A stretch of DNA of 38,078 nt, taken from the NCBI RefSeq assembly GCF_017255015.1, contig NZ_JAFKCS010000001.1:501387-539464 (forward strand). Reading direction: 5' to 3'. Position 1 is the stretch's first letter; every line of letters begins with the position of its first letter. The stretch is from Bowmanella yangjiangensis. Its GTDB lineage: Bacteria > Pseudomonadota > Gammaproteobacteria > Enterobacterales > Alteromonadaceae. The notes beneath the pieces are model-generated. The model saw only the letters and a list, made by a program, of their open reading frames with translations, did no database searches and was not told the DNA's origin. Both the position numbers and the translations under genes were made by a program. This document shows, piece after piece, positions 21,629 through 30,120 of the stretch.

Positions 21629-21731
21629 CTCGCAGGTTGTGCCGTACATTGAATATCGAGAGTGCTGATTTATGGGAAAAACACTTCGTTATCGACACGC
21701 AAATGACTTGCGCCATTACCCGTGAAAAACG

Positions 21732-21779
21732 CGAAGCACACAAAAAAGATGTCTTTCTTCGTGTTACCTGTGTGCTTCG
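21732..21779. repeat. Inverted repeat around dispersed-repeat copy B
   Basis: CGAAGCACAC (21732-21741) and GTGTGCTTCG (21770-21779) are perfect 10-bp arms. The right arm lies within copy B of the 30-bp dispersed repeat (21755-21784, TTCTTCGTGTTACCTGTGTG...). It could be a mobile palindrome remnant or a terminator-like structure for the hydrolase gene. Confidence 0.5.
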
Positions 21780-21812
21780 TGTTGAATTATTGGCGCTGAA
21801 TTCTTCTATTTT

Positions 21813-21868
21813 CTCGCAACTCGCAACTCGCAACTCGCAACTCGCAACTCGCAACTCGCAACTCGCAA
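21813..21868. repeat. Tandem heptamer array, 8 copies of CTCGCAA
   Basis: Eight perfect head-to-tail copies of CTCGCAA (56 bp), starting 27 bp before the convergent 3' end of the NDH-2 gene. It is non-coding on both strands in any supported gene. Perfect identity suggests recent slippage, so copy number is likely to vary between strains. Confidence 0.95.
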
Positions 21869-21894
21869 CACCAAACCTTGCTGCGGTATCAGCG

Positions 21895-23184
21895 CTAATG
21901 CAATTTAAGCTTAGGCCGTACTGCGCGGTTAATTTTCTCCACCAAAATCATCAGCATGCCCTTAAGCCAGCCGTGAATAGCTACCTGGTGCATACGATAC
22001 AAACTGATATACACAAAGCGGGCGATGCGGCCTTCAATAAACAGGCTGTTGCCGGTCAGGTTACCCATCAGGTTGCCCACTGTGCTGTAACGACTTAAGT
22101 TCACCAGCGAGCCATGGTCTTTGTAGTGGTAGGCCTTCATGGCTTTACCGGCACGGCGGCGCAGGATATTGGCGGCGATAAGTGAGGCCATCTGGTGCGC
22201 CGATTGTGCCCGTGGTGGTACCCAACTGCCGTCTTCTTGCTGGCAACCGCAGCAATCCCCCAGCACAAATACATCGTCTACCCCTTTGGCTTGCAGCTCA
22301 GGGGTGACCAGAATCTGCTGCATTCTGTTTAATTCGAAAATACCTAACTGCTTGATAAAGTCGGGTGCTTTAACCCCGGCCGCCCATACCATTAAATCGG
22401 CGCGAATGGTTTTATCTTCGGCGGTAAAAAAGCCGTTTTCTACCGCAGAAGCAACCTTGGTGTTTTCCAACACTTCTACCCCAAGCTTGACCAGCTCGGT
22501 ACGTACCGCATTGGAAATGCGTTTAGGCAGGGCGGGCAATATACTCGGCCCGGCTTCAATTAAACTGATACGCAAACGATGGGCGTTAATCTGTGGCAGA
22601 CCATAGCGCTGGGCCAGTGCCGCCACATGATACAGCTCGGCAGACAGTTCCACGCCGGTGGCACCACCACCCACTATGGCGATATTCAGATATTCCCTGG
22701 CATCGGCCTGATTCACCCGCACAAAAGCATTAATCAATGAGCGGTGAAACTTATCCGCTTGCTTGGGAGAGTCGAGAAAATAGCAATGGTCGGCCACACC
22801 CGGTGTGCCAAAGTCGTTGGACACACTGCCAATGGCCATAATCAGAGTGTCATAAGCCAGATCGCGCTCAGGCACTACCAAACGGCCTTCTTCATCGAAC
22901 ATGGCGGCCAGACGTACACTTTTGCGCTGGGCATTTAGCCCAACCATTTCTCCGTGCTGAAACTGGTAATAATGCTTTGCCCCATGGGCACTATAAGCCA
23001 CGCCGTCGGTGCTGGTGTCCAACGAGCCGCTGGCCACTTCATGCAGTAACGGCTTCCAGATATGGCTGGTGTTTTTATCCACCAGAATAATCTGCGCCTG
23101 CTTTTTCTTACCCAGTTTATGCCCAAGCTGGGTTGCCAGTTCTAAGCCACCGGCACCTCCTCCGACAATAAGGATGGTTTCCAT
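21895..23184 (-). CDS. ndh: Type II NADH:quinone oxidoreductase (NDH-2)
   Basis: A 429-aa flavoprotein. The FAD-binding motif is at residues 5-12 (IVGGGAGG), with a second dinucleotide fold (IAIVGGGATGVELSAEL). LVWAAGVKAPDF-like and VFVLGDCCGC segments contact FAD, and ARAQSAHQMA precedes the C-terminal membrane-associating part (GWLKGMLMILVEKINRAVRPK). It transfers electrons from NADH to the quinone pool at the inner membrane without pumping protons. The length matches E. coli Ndh. GGAG precedes the ATG. It is monocistronic and divergent from the PhoD gene. Confidence 0.92.
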   Translation of the reverse strand: METILIVGGGAGGLELATQLGHKLGKKKQAQIILVDKNTSHIWKPLLHEVASGSLDTSTDGVAYSAHGAKHYYQFQHGEMVGLNAQRKSVRLAAMFDEEGRLVVPERDLAYDTLIMAIGSVSNDFGTPGVADHCYFLDSPKQADKFHRSLINAFVRVNQADAREYLNIAIVGGGATGVELSAELYHVAALAQRYGLPQINAHRLRISLIEAGPSILPALPKRISNAVRTELVKLGVEVLENTKVASAVENGFFTAEDKTIRADLMVWAAGVKAPDFIKQLGIFELNRMQQILVTPELQAKGVDDVFVLGDCCGCQQEDGSWVPPRAQSAHQMASLIAANILRRRAGKAMKAYHYKDHGSLVNLSRYSTVGNLMGNLTGNSLFIEGRIARFVYISLYRMHQVAIHGWLKGMLMILVEKINRAVRPKLKLH

Positions 23185-23209
23185 AAATGCACTCCAAAGT
23201 TAGTGATCT

Positions 23210-23304
23210 GTTTATCTTTGCCATCGGAGGGGTAATCAGGGGGAGCTTGATGCTGAGCTGATATTGGGTAATTGATGGGCTGTTGGCCAAAGGCAAAGAT
23301 AAAC
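23210..23304. promoter_or_regulatory. 13-bp inverted repeat upstream of ndh
   Basis: GTTTATCTTTGCC (23210-23222) and GGCAAAGATAAAC (23292-23304) are perfect inverted copies, 69 bp apart, starting 26 bp upstream of the ndh start codon. They could be paired sites for a regulator that loops DNA, or arms of a long hairpin in the ndh leader. The remainder of the 364-bp divergent region to 23548 holds no gene. Confidence 0.45.
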
Positions 23305-23548
23305 CGTCTCGCGGGTGGCGAGAACCTAATGTGTCCGGTGAGTGGACGGGCAGGGGGAGGTGTGTCGTGCATAGCCATATAATAGGGGCGAGCAGGAGGA
23401 AAACCCATGGCTTAACTGTCCATAATGAAAAAAATATGTAACTAAAATCCACACTTGCCAGAAACATGCTGTTCACCACGCGAGTTTTCAAAAGACTGTC
23501 ATAAAGCTTGGTTACCCTGCGCGCAGATGTTTGATTGGGATTCGCATA

Positions 23549-25333
23549 ATGAAGTTAACCCGCAGAAGTTTCCTGAAAGCCTCGGCAGCCGGATTTGGCG
23601 CAGCAGTGTTGTCTTACGGGCTGACAGGCTGTGGCAGCAGTTCAGACAGTAGCAGCACCAAGGTGGATGTTTCTTTTGACTATGGTGTAGCCAGTGGCGA
23701 TCCCTTACACGATGCGGTGGTAATTTGGACCCGTGTCACCCCCAAGCTGGCTGCCGCCAACTCGGTGCAAGTGCGCTGGGAAGTCGCGCTAGACAATACC
23801 TTTAAGGAAATGGTGCACGACGGTATGGTGCAGGTGGGTAGCGACACCGATTTTACCTTGAAGGTTGACTTACAGAACCTGGAAGCTGGTACTCGCTATT
23901 ACTATCGCTTCGCCTCCAACGAGCGTTTATCGCCGGTGGGCACTACCCGCACTTTGCCTGAGGGTGAGCTGGATCAGGTAAAGCTGGCGGTGATGTCCTG
24001 CTCTAATTACCCGGCCGGTTACTTCCATGCCTATGCCGAGGTGGCTAAGCGTGACGATCTGGATGCAGTACTGCACCTTGGTGATTACATTTATGAATAC
24101 GGCGCTGGCGGCTATGCCAGTGACGATGCCCAGGCGCTGGGCCGCGGTTTTCCGGCCGACAACAATAGCGAACTATTAACCCTAAGCGATTATCGTAAAC
24201 GCTATGCGCTGTATCGCACCGACAAAGACCTGCAGGCACTGCACCAAGCCGCACCCTTTATTACGGTGTGGGATGACCATGAGGTAAGCAACGATACCTG
24301 GCGGGATGGTGCGCAGAATCACAATGAGGGGGAAGGGCACTTTGATGATCGCAAACTGGCGGCGTTAAAAGCCTATTTTGAATGGATGCCGATTCGCGGC
24401 CAAGACAGCAGCCAGCCAATTTATCGTAAATTCGAGTTTGGCGACTTGGTCAGCCTGTATATGCTAGATACCCGAGTGCTGGCCCGCGACAAACAGCTTA
24501 ACTACGCTGATTTTGATTTAACCAGCCAGGCCGGACAGGGGGCGTTTATGGCGGCGCTGACCGATGCTAATCGCAGCCTTTTGGGGGGCCAGCAGCTTAA
24601 CTGGCTAACCGACAATATGGCGTTATCTGCCGCCACCTGGCAGGTCTTGGGCCAGCAAGTGCTGATGACCAAAATGTGGCTACCGGCCGAAATTATGCTG
24701 ATCTTAGGTAGTGTGGAAGCCACCTTGGCCGCCGGTGGCGATGTGTCGGCGATATTGGCAGAGGCTAATGTGTTGTTTGCTGAACTGGCGCAAATCAAAG
24801 GCCGGGTAATGGCCGGCGACCCCAGTGTAACCGCGGCTGAGCGAGCCAGAGTGGAAACCACAGTCCCTTATAATCTCGATGCCTGGGATGGTTATGCCTA
24901 TGAGCGTGAGGCCTTGTTGGGTGCCGCCCGCGCTATGCAAAAGAATCTGGTGGTGCTGGCTGGTGACACTCATAACGGCTGGGCTGGTAACTTAGTCACA
25001 GCCGCCAATAATCCGCTGGCGGCCAATAGCCATGCCGGGGTGGAATTTGCAACCTCGTCGGTCTCTTCACCAGGTATGGAGGAGTACCTTAGCCTGGACA
25101 CCAGCAACCCGCAGGCCATAGCGCAGACCGAACAGGTAATAGGACTGCTGATAGACCATCTGCACTATACCAACCTGACCGATCGCGGCTTTTTAACCCT
25201 GACCTTCAGCCGCAACTATGTGGATGCCCAGTGGCACTATGTCAGTAGCGTCAAACAGCGCGACTATCAGATGTTGGAAAACCGCCGCCATACTATGCGG
25301 GTATGGGTCGGGGCTAACCGTTTGGATGCTTAG
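23549..25333 (+). CDS. PhoD-like alkaline phosphatase, Tat-exported lipoprotein
   Basis: A 594-aa protein starting with a twin-arginine signal (LTRRSFLKAS) that ends in a lipobox (GLTGC), so a Tat substrate that is probably lipidated. A PhoD N-terminal Ig-like domain (FDYGVASGDPLHDAVVIWTR) is followed by the PhoD metallophosphatase domain: CSNYPAGYFHAY, LHLGDYIYEYG, VWDDHEVSND and VLAGDTHNGW carry the metal ligands. PhoD enzymes hydrolyse phosphate mono- and diesters with Fe3+/Ca2+. The ATG at 23549 is preferred over a TTG at 23531 because it gives a normal Tat n-region. It is monocistronic; no Pho box was recognised with confidence upstream. Confidence 0.9.
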   Translation: MKLTRRSFLKASAAGFGAAVLSYGLTGCGSSSDSSSTKVDVSFDYGVASGDPLHDAVVIWTRVTPKLAAANSVQVRWEVALDNTFKEMVHDGMVQVGSDTDFTLKVDLQNLEAGTRYYYRFASNERLSPVGTTRTLPEGELDQVKLAVMSCSNYPAGYFHAYAEVAKRDDLDAVLHLGDYIYEYGAGGYASDDAQALGRGFPADNNSELLTLSDYRKRYALYRTDKDLQALHQAAPFITVWDDHEVSNDTWRDGAQNHNEGEGHFDDRKLAALKAYFEWMPIRGQDSSQPIYRKFEFGDLVSLYMLDTRVLARDKQLNYADFDLTSQAGQGAFMAALTDANRSLLGGQQLNWLTDNMALSAATWQVLGQQVLMTKMWLPAEIMLILGSVEATLAAGGDVSAILAEANVLFAELAQIKGRVMAGDPSVTAAERARVETTVPYNLDAWDGYAYEREALLGAARAMQKNLVVLAGDTHNGWAGNLVTAANNPLAANSHAGVEFATSSVSSPGMEEYLSLDTSNPQAIAQTEQVIGLLIDHLHYTNLTDRGFLTLTFSRNYVDAQWHYVSSVKQRDYQMLENRRHTMRVWVGANRLDA

Positions 25334-25406
25334 CCTCTCATTGGCGGGTAATCATCACAAGTGGAAGCTGTTCATTGCTTCCGCTATTCTTGGATTTTGA
25401 TATTTT

Positions 25407-25435
25407 CCACTAAGAACACAGAGAACATGAAGAGG
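25407..25435 (-). repeat. Dispersed 30-bp repeat, copy C
   Basis: On the minus strand it reads CCTCTTCATGTTCTCTGTGT then TCTTAGTGG, clearly related to copy A at 18847-18876. It lies between the convergent PhoD and Dabb genes. Confidence 0.55.
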
Positions 25436-25499
25436 AATACTTTTTGTATTTCTCTCAGTGCTTCGCCATTCGTGATTGATCTTGAGCTCCCCAAGCCAA

Positions 25500-25913
25500 C
25501 TAAACAGCCACGGAATCGTAAACCACCACTTTGCGCCATAAATGGGAATACTGTTCAACAAAGGCCTGATGTAGGGGATGAACCTGATAGGCATTCTGAC
25601 CAGCAGCGTCGTCAAACAGCATGGTCTCCGAAACCTGATAGCTGTTATCCACCACATCACGTTTTTCTGTGGAGGCTGGCAGGCCGATTTGCAGGCCACG
25701 AACGCTGTCTATTTGTCGTAGGCTGTTTAGTCCTTCAATCAACTTATCGCGATCTTCTGCCGAGTCCGGGTTGTGCAGCCAGAAATACACCTGATGTATT
25801 AGCTTGGGCAGCGACGGGCAGGCTGTCTGTGCTGTGGCAGTAGTTGGCAGCATTGACGCGGCCCCTAACAGAGCGGTTGACGCGATAAATTGGCGACGGG
25901 AAGCATCTTGCAT
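25500..25913 (-). CDS. Exported Dabb (stress-responsive A/B barrel) protein
   Basis: A 137-aa protein with a Tat-like or Sec signal ([17 protein letters not shown], cleavage near TATAQ). One Dabb ferredoxin-like domain follows: [14 protein letters not shown] begins the first strand, then [23 protein letters not shown], and a conserved [10 protein letters not shown] near the end. Dabb domains form dimeric barrels and often bind small hydrophobic ligands, or serve as cyclases or plant stress proteins; the role here is unknown. Export through Tat is unusual for so small a domain. It is convergent with phoD. Confidence 0.82.
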   Translation of the reverse strand: MQDASRRQFIASTALLGAASMLPTTATAQTACPSLPKLIHQVYFWLHNPDSAEDRDKLIEGLNSLRQIDSVRGLQIGLPASTEKRDVVDNSYQVSETMLFDDAAGQNAYQVHPLHQAFVEQYSHLWRKVVVYDSVAV

Positions 25914-26010
25914 AGCGAGGTCCTGAAATTCTGATTGGTTAAAACGCTACCAGATACTGTTGGTGTTAGGTACTTTCAGGGCATTACGATTTTTGTTTTT
26001 TAACACGAAA

Positions 26011-26081
26011 ATGTATGGACTCTTTCTTTGTAAAAGCTTGCTTATTCCGTGTATCCCTCTTGGGGGAGAGAGTCCATACAT
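26011..26081. repeat. Perfect 13-bp inverted repeat, 45-bp spacer
   Basis: ATGTATGGACTCT (26011-26023) and AGAGTCCATACAT (26069-26081) are exact inverted copies. They lie in the 284-bp gap between the Dabb gene start and the end of secDF, which contains no gene. Confidence 0.6.
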
Positions 26082-26129
26082 CTTCGCGGTTATTTATTGA
26101 ACGCCCAGAGTTAGGCAAAAGCGCAAAAC

Positions 26130-26173
26130 GTCTGGGCATAGAGGTTTGATAAACTCACCTTCTATACCCAGAC
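26130..26173. terminator. 12-bp inverted repeat downstream of secDF
   Basis: GTCTGGGCATAG (26130-26141) and CTATACCCAGAC (26162-26173) pair with one mismatch across a 20-nt loop, 25 bp beyond the secDF stop. A further GCCCAGA at 26103-26109 could pair with the left arm instead, giving alternative structures. No clear T-tract follows. Confidence 0.4.
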
Positions 26174-26197
26174 TGCTTTGTATTAGCAAAGCTCACT

Positions 26198-28705
26198 CTA
26201 AGGCAAATGCGCCAGTTCCTGCTGGATCTCTTCGGCAGTGGGCCTAAGCTGCGGCTTGCCTTTGGCGGCGCGGCGTTTACTTAATATCGACAGAATCGGC
26301 GTGGCGATAAAGATGGTGGAGGAGGTGCCTATCACCACCGCAAACAGCATCGGCAGAGCAAAGCTATTTACTGCATCACCCCCGGCGATACCCATGGGCA
26401 GCAGTGCCAAAAAGGTGGTTACCGAGGTATACAAGGTACGGGTTAAGGTGGAGGTCACCGCCCGGTTCATCAGGCTGTCAATATCCGCCTCGGGTTCGAG
26501 CCTGAATAGCTCCCGTACCCTGTCAAACACCACCACTTTGTCGTTGATGGAATACCCCAGCAAGGCCAGCAGGGCGGCCACGGCGGTGAGGTTAAATTCA
26601 ATGCCGGTGAGGGCAAAAAAGCCGATGGTTTTGGTCAGATCCAGGCCGATAGTGGCTAATGCTGCCACGGCAAAATGCGCTTCAAAGCGCAGCCACAAGT
26701 ACGCCAGCATACCGCCGCCGGCAATCAGCAAAGCCAGAATCGACAAATCAGCAAACTCGCCGCTGACCTTGGGGCCAACCACATCCACCTTGGGAAAACT
26801 GGCGTCGGCATTAGCTGCAATAATAGTGGCCTTTAACTGCTCAACCACCTTGGGTGCCGGACTGTCACCGCCACTGTTAGCCGCGCGCAGCAAAAATTCA
26901 TGCTCGGCGCCGTATTCCTGAATCGCTATCTCGCCTAAGCCCTGGCGTTCAATGGCCGAGCGCAGATCGTCCACGGCCATGCCTGGCGCATGCACTTCCA
27001 TCATAATGCCGCCGGTAAAATCCACTCCGTAGTGCAGGCCGGGTTTAAAAAACAGGCCGATAGATAGCAGCGTCAGCGCCACAGAGACACACAGCGCCGG
27101 TACTTTGCCGCGCAAGAAGTTCACTTCTTTTTTCGGCATCCAGCGGCTGATATCCAAGCCACCCATCGGCATGGGCTGGCGTTCCTTGCCTTTAACCCGC
27201 CACTGCATCAACAGGCGGGTCAGGGATACCGAGGTAAACAGTGAGGTCAACAGACCCAAAGCGATGGTTACCGCAAAGCCCTTGACCGGGCCGCTACCGA
27301 ACATAAACAGCAGGCTAACAGCAATGAGTGTGGTGAAGTTTGAATCGATAATAGTGGCGAAAGCCTTATCAAACCCCGCTTTTAAGGCAATACCGGCGGG
27401 TCTGCCTTTGCGGGTCTCTTCCTTGATGCGCTCATTAATCAGAATATTGGCATCCACTGCCATCCCTATGGTCAGTATCAGGCCGGCAATGCCCGGTAAG
27501 GTTAAGGTCGCGCCAAATAAGCTCAGTAAACCGAACACCAAACCAATATTGACACTCAGCCCCACGCAGGCGATCAGGCCCCAACCCCCGTAGGCGACCA
27601 GCATATACACCAGTACCAGCGCCGCACCTAATATGCCTGTGGTTACGCCCATGTGGATGGCGTCGCTGCCTAAATCCGGCCCCACAGTGCGTTCTTCTAC
27701 CACAGTCAGCGGCACGGGCAGCGCGCCGGTTCGTAGCATCAAGGCCACATCATGGGCCTCTGCCATAGTAAAGCTGCCACTGATTTCACCGCGCCCGCCA
27801 GGAATAGCGCTACGGATAACAGGTGCGGTAACGACTTCGTCGTCAAGTACTATGGCCAGCACCCGGCCAATATTGCTTTTGGTCATATCGCCAAACAGCT
27901 TGGCACCTTGGCTGTCGAGTTTGAAGTTGACTACCGGCTGGCCACTTTCCTGACTGAAGGCAGCCTGGGCATCAACAATATGAGTGCCTTCCAGCGCGAC
28001 GCGAGTTTCGAGAAAATAAGGCGTGCCCTGGCGGTCTTTTACCATTAATGCACCGCTAGGTGACGGCTGTTGCCAGTGAAAACTCATCTGCGCTGTGGTG
28101 CCAAGCAAGGCCTTGATTTGTTGCGGATCGCTCACTCCCGGCATCTGCACTAAGATGGCGTCTTTACCCTGGCGGGTAATGCTGGGTTCGGTTAAGCCGG
28201 TTTCGTTTAACCGTTTACGCACCACATCCAGGCTGCGGTCAATGGCGTCTTTCAAAAGCGCCTGTTGGAAAGCCTCGCTGAGCTGCATCACCACTTTATT
28301 GCCTTGTAATTCAAGGCTGATACCGCTGCGCCCATTGTTGAGCAGACTGAGGCTGGCCGCCAGTTTGGCTACTTGAGGCCATTGGCTGACATCCTTAAGC
28401 ACAAAGCTGCGCTGCTGTGGCTGGTTGTTGTCACCACGGCTGTAGCGAATATGCTGCTCGCGCAGTGCGCTCAGTAGCTGGTCACTGGCGTCATCCAACT
28501 GTTGTTTAAATAAGGCCTGAGTATCGGCTTCTAAAAGCAGGTGTGAGCCGCCTTGTAAGTCCAATCCTAAGGCCAGGGTATTGTGGCTGTACCAATCGGG
28601 TAGTTTGTTTGCTACCGAGGTTGGCAGCAGGTTAGGCGCGGCGCTTAGCAGGCCGAGCAACATAATAAGCACGTACCCAAAGGCACGCATGGAAAATACG
28701 TTCAT
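26198..28705 (-). CDS. secDF: Fused protein-export subunit SecD-SecF (SecDF)
   Basis: An 835-aa inner-membrane protein joining SecD (to about residue 520) and SecF (from about 535). SecD signs are the TM1 segment, LALGLDLQGGSHLLLE, the P1 periplasmic region, and the membrane block with ILTIGMAVDANILINERIKEE, which includes the proton-path Asp. SecF signs are VDFTGGIMMEV and LGYSINDKVVVFDRVRE. SecDF pulls preproteins across using the proton gradient. The ATG at 28705 is chosen because AGGATTACTT lies just upstream; a start at 28732 lacks one. Gammaproteobacteria usually carry separate secD and secF next to yajC; the fused form here, away from yajC and tgt, is probably a second paralogue. Confidence 0.92.
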   Translation of the reverse strand: MNVFSMRAFGYVLIMLLGLLSAAPNLLPTSVANKLPDWYSHNTLALGLDLQGGSHLLLEADTQALFKQQLDDASDQLLSALREQHIRYSRGDNNQPQQRSFVLKDVSQWPQVAKLAASLSLLNNGRSGISLELQGNKVVMQLSEAFQQALLKDAIDRSLDVVRKRLNETGLTEPSITRQGKDAILVQMPGVSDPQQIKALLGTTAQMSFHWQQPSPSGALMVKDRQGTPYFLETRVALEGTHIVDAQAAFSQESGQPVVNFKLDSQGAKLFGDMTKSNIGRVLAIVLDDEVVTAPVIRSAIPGGRGEISGSFTMAEAHDVALMLRTGALPVPLTVVEERTVGPDLGSDAIHMGVTTGILGAALVLVYMLVAYGGWGLIACVGLSVNIGLVFGLLSLFGATLTLPGIAGLILTIGMAVDANILINERIKEETRKGRPAGIALKAGFDKAFATIIDSNFTTLIAVSLLFMFGSGPVKGFAVTIALGLLTSLFTSVSLTRLLMQWRVKGKERQPMPMGGLDISRWMPKKEVNFLRGKVPALCVSVALTLLSIGLFFKPGLHYGVDFTGGIMMEVHAPGMAVDDLRSAIERQGLGEIAIQEYGAEHEFLLRAANSGGDSPAPKVVEQLKATIIAANADASFPKVDVVGPKVSGEFADLSILALLIAGGGMLAYLWLRFEAHFAVAALATIGLDLTKTIGFFALTGIEFNLTAVAALLALLGYSINDKVVVFDRVRELFRLEPEADIDSLMNRAVTSTLTRTLYTSVTTFLALLPMGIAGGDAVNSFALPMLFAVVIGTSSTIFIATPILSILSKRRAAKGKPQLRPTAEEIQQELAHLP

Positions 28706-28780
28706 AAGTAATCCTGAAAACACAAAATGCACAAGCAGCCGCGCTGCAAACAGGCGGCTGGTTAATAAGGCTGCGAAGAA

Positions 28781-29149
28781 TTACTGAACTGGCGGCGCTC
28801 TGGCCTGAGGAATGCCGTAGCAGGTATGAGCAGTGAAATCACTGACGATTGCCTGCGCGTCAGTGCCTTGATGGCCAAAGCTGTTAAGGCGGCAAGCTGT
28901 TAGCCCATGCTCAAGGTCGTTGCCACTGTCGTGACGCTCTTTTTGTATTGCCGATGATTTGCTGGAGCGCAGCGTGACCGTGGCCCATTGGGTAAAGGGC
29001 TGAATCTGAGAAGAGTCATGCTGAACTAACTGCGCACGGGCAGTCGGCGTAGAACCGACCGATACACCCAGCACAAGAATAGCCATAAGCATCGCTGAAA
29101 ACAGCGAGGCCATGCGGCTGGTCATTGTGTGGTTAGGTTCGTGGCGCAT
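28781..29149 (-). CDS. Hypothetical exported protein upstream of secDF
   Basis: A 122-aa protein with an N-terminal hydrophobic stretch (MASLFSAMLMAILVLGVSVG, about residues 13-32) that may be a signal peptide cut near ARAQ, or an anchor. The mature part is Ser/Gln-rich with two Cys (TACRLNS, HTCYGIPQ) that could form a disulphide. GGAGTTCTG precedes the ATG. It lies 75 bp upstream of secDF on the same strand and is likely co-transcribed. I do not recognise the family. Confidence 0.6.
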   Translation of the reverse strand: MRHEPNHTMTSRMASLFSAMLMAILVLGVSVGSTPTARAQLVQHDSSQIQPFTQWATVTLRSSKSSAIQKERHDSGNDLEHGLTACRLNSFGHQGTDAQAIVSDFTAHTCYGIPQARAPPVQ

Positions 29150-29305
29150 CAGAACTCCGATAAATCAAACGCTACTATACAGGAGTTGAAGGTTAAAAGC
29201 GGGTGAATTTTCGGCATTGTTGGTTTAGCCTGCTGTTCTTAATACAAAAAGGCATATAACTGTGAATTCAAGCCCCTTGTTTGTTTTCATCCCTAAAGCG
29301 AGCGC

Positions 29306-29338
29306 TTAATAAACAAAAACGACTCCCGAGGAGTCGTT
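29306..29338 (-). terminator. Rho-independent terminator of the PEP-CTERM gene
   Basis: A perfect 9-bp stem, AACGACTCC-CGA-GGAGTCGTT (29318-29338). Read on the minus strand it is followed by TTTTTGTTTATT. It lies 18 bp after the stop of the gene at 29357-29887. Confidence 0.85.
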
Positions 29339-29356
29339 ATATGTATCAAGCAAATT

Positions 29357-29887
29357 TTACGCTAGGCGCTTTCTTTTACGATTAACAGCTACGCCGAGCA
29401 AACCAAGGCAAATTAAAGCGAGTGAGGCGGGTTCAGGTACGGCTGCAGCGGCTGAGGTTATTCTGGCATCCGACGCAAAATTTACAGGGTTGTTCGCTGT
29501 GCCAGCATACTGAAAATAGCCAGTAGCGCTGCCTGATTGCAAGGAAGACAGGGATATAGACCAGAGAGACCAGTCGCCAAAAATGCCTGAGCCGGTAAAA
29601 AATTGCACCTGGACTCCTTCGCCAATTTGGTCTGCACCCAGGTATAAAAAATCACCATCTACAGTAAACATGTCGGTTCCGCTAGTGATGAAGCTCTTTG
29701 TCACCGAAAATCCAGCGGCAGTAGAGTTAATGTGGCTGAGACTGGTGTCAAGGTTGGTAAAAGAGAAGCTTCCAGAGTAGATTCCGACTTCGAAGTTCCA
29801 GGTGCCACTGATAATGGCTGCCCGAGCACTGCTCACACTAACCAGTGTAATAACCATAACCAACATTAATTTGCGTACAGTTGTCAT
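29357..29887 (-). CDS. PEP-CTERM sorting-signal protein
   Basis: A 176-aa secreted protein. A signal peptide (LMLVMVITLVSVSSARA) leads a Ser/Thr/Gly-rich beta-type body. The C-terminus is a textbook PEP-CTERM tail: VPEPASLALICLGLLGVAV then NRKRKR, that is PEP motif, hydrophobic helix and basic end. Such tails are recognised by exosortase (EpsH/XrtA), which implies that an exosortase and an exopolysaccharide locus exist elsewhere in this genome. AAGGA lies 9 bp before the ATG at 29887; the ATG at 29893 is only 3 bp from it. The body is of unknown function, perhaps surface or matrix. Confidence 0.88.
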   Translation of the reverse strand: MTTVRKLMLVMVITLVSVSSARAAIISGTWNFEVGIYSGSFSFTNLDTSLSHINSTAAGFSVTKSFITSGTDMFTVDGDFLYLGADQIGEGVQVQFFTGSGIFGDWSLWSISLSSLQSGSATGYFQYAGTANNPVNFASDARITSAAAAVPEPASLALICLGLLGVAVNRKRKRLA

Positions 29888-30079
29888 AACCATGGATCCT
29901 TATTGTTTTTCAAAAATCTCTCCAGCAAGTACTGCGCCAGTAAATATATTTCAATATTAACAAATGCTTAAGTTGTCTCTTTGGAAGAGAAGTAAGGTTT
30001 TTGTATAAAAATCCGACAGTATTCCTGTCTGGTGTTCTAGGTGGTGAATGTATGAATTACCGCAGCGCTTAAAGCAAAA

Positions 30080-30098
30080 AGCCCGGCAACGCCGGGCT
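30080..30098 (-). terminator. Rho-independent terminator of efpL
   Basis: AGCCCGGC-AAC-GCCGGGCT is a perfect 8-bp stem. On the minus strand it is followed by TTTTTGC. It lies 22 bp past the EF-P-like gene. Confidence 0.85.
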
Positions 30099-30120
30099 TG
30101 TTAGCATTAGGCAACAGAGC

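Noticed and set aside
21813-21868. CRISPR array
   Set aside because: Repeats are 7 bp, head to tail with no spacers.
21637-22098. 153-aa plus-strand frame spanning the heptamer array
   Set aside because: It covers tandem repeats and then the antisense of ndh; the repeat-encoded residues (QLATRNS) are an artefact of the array.
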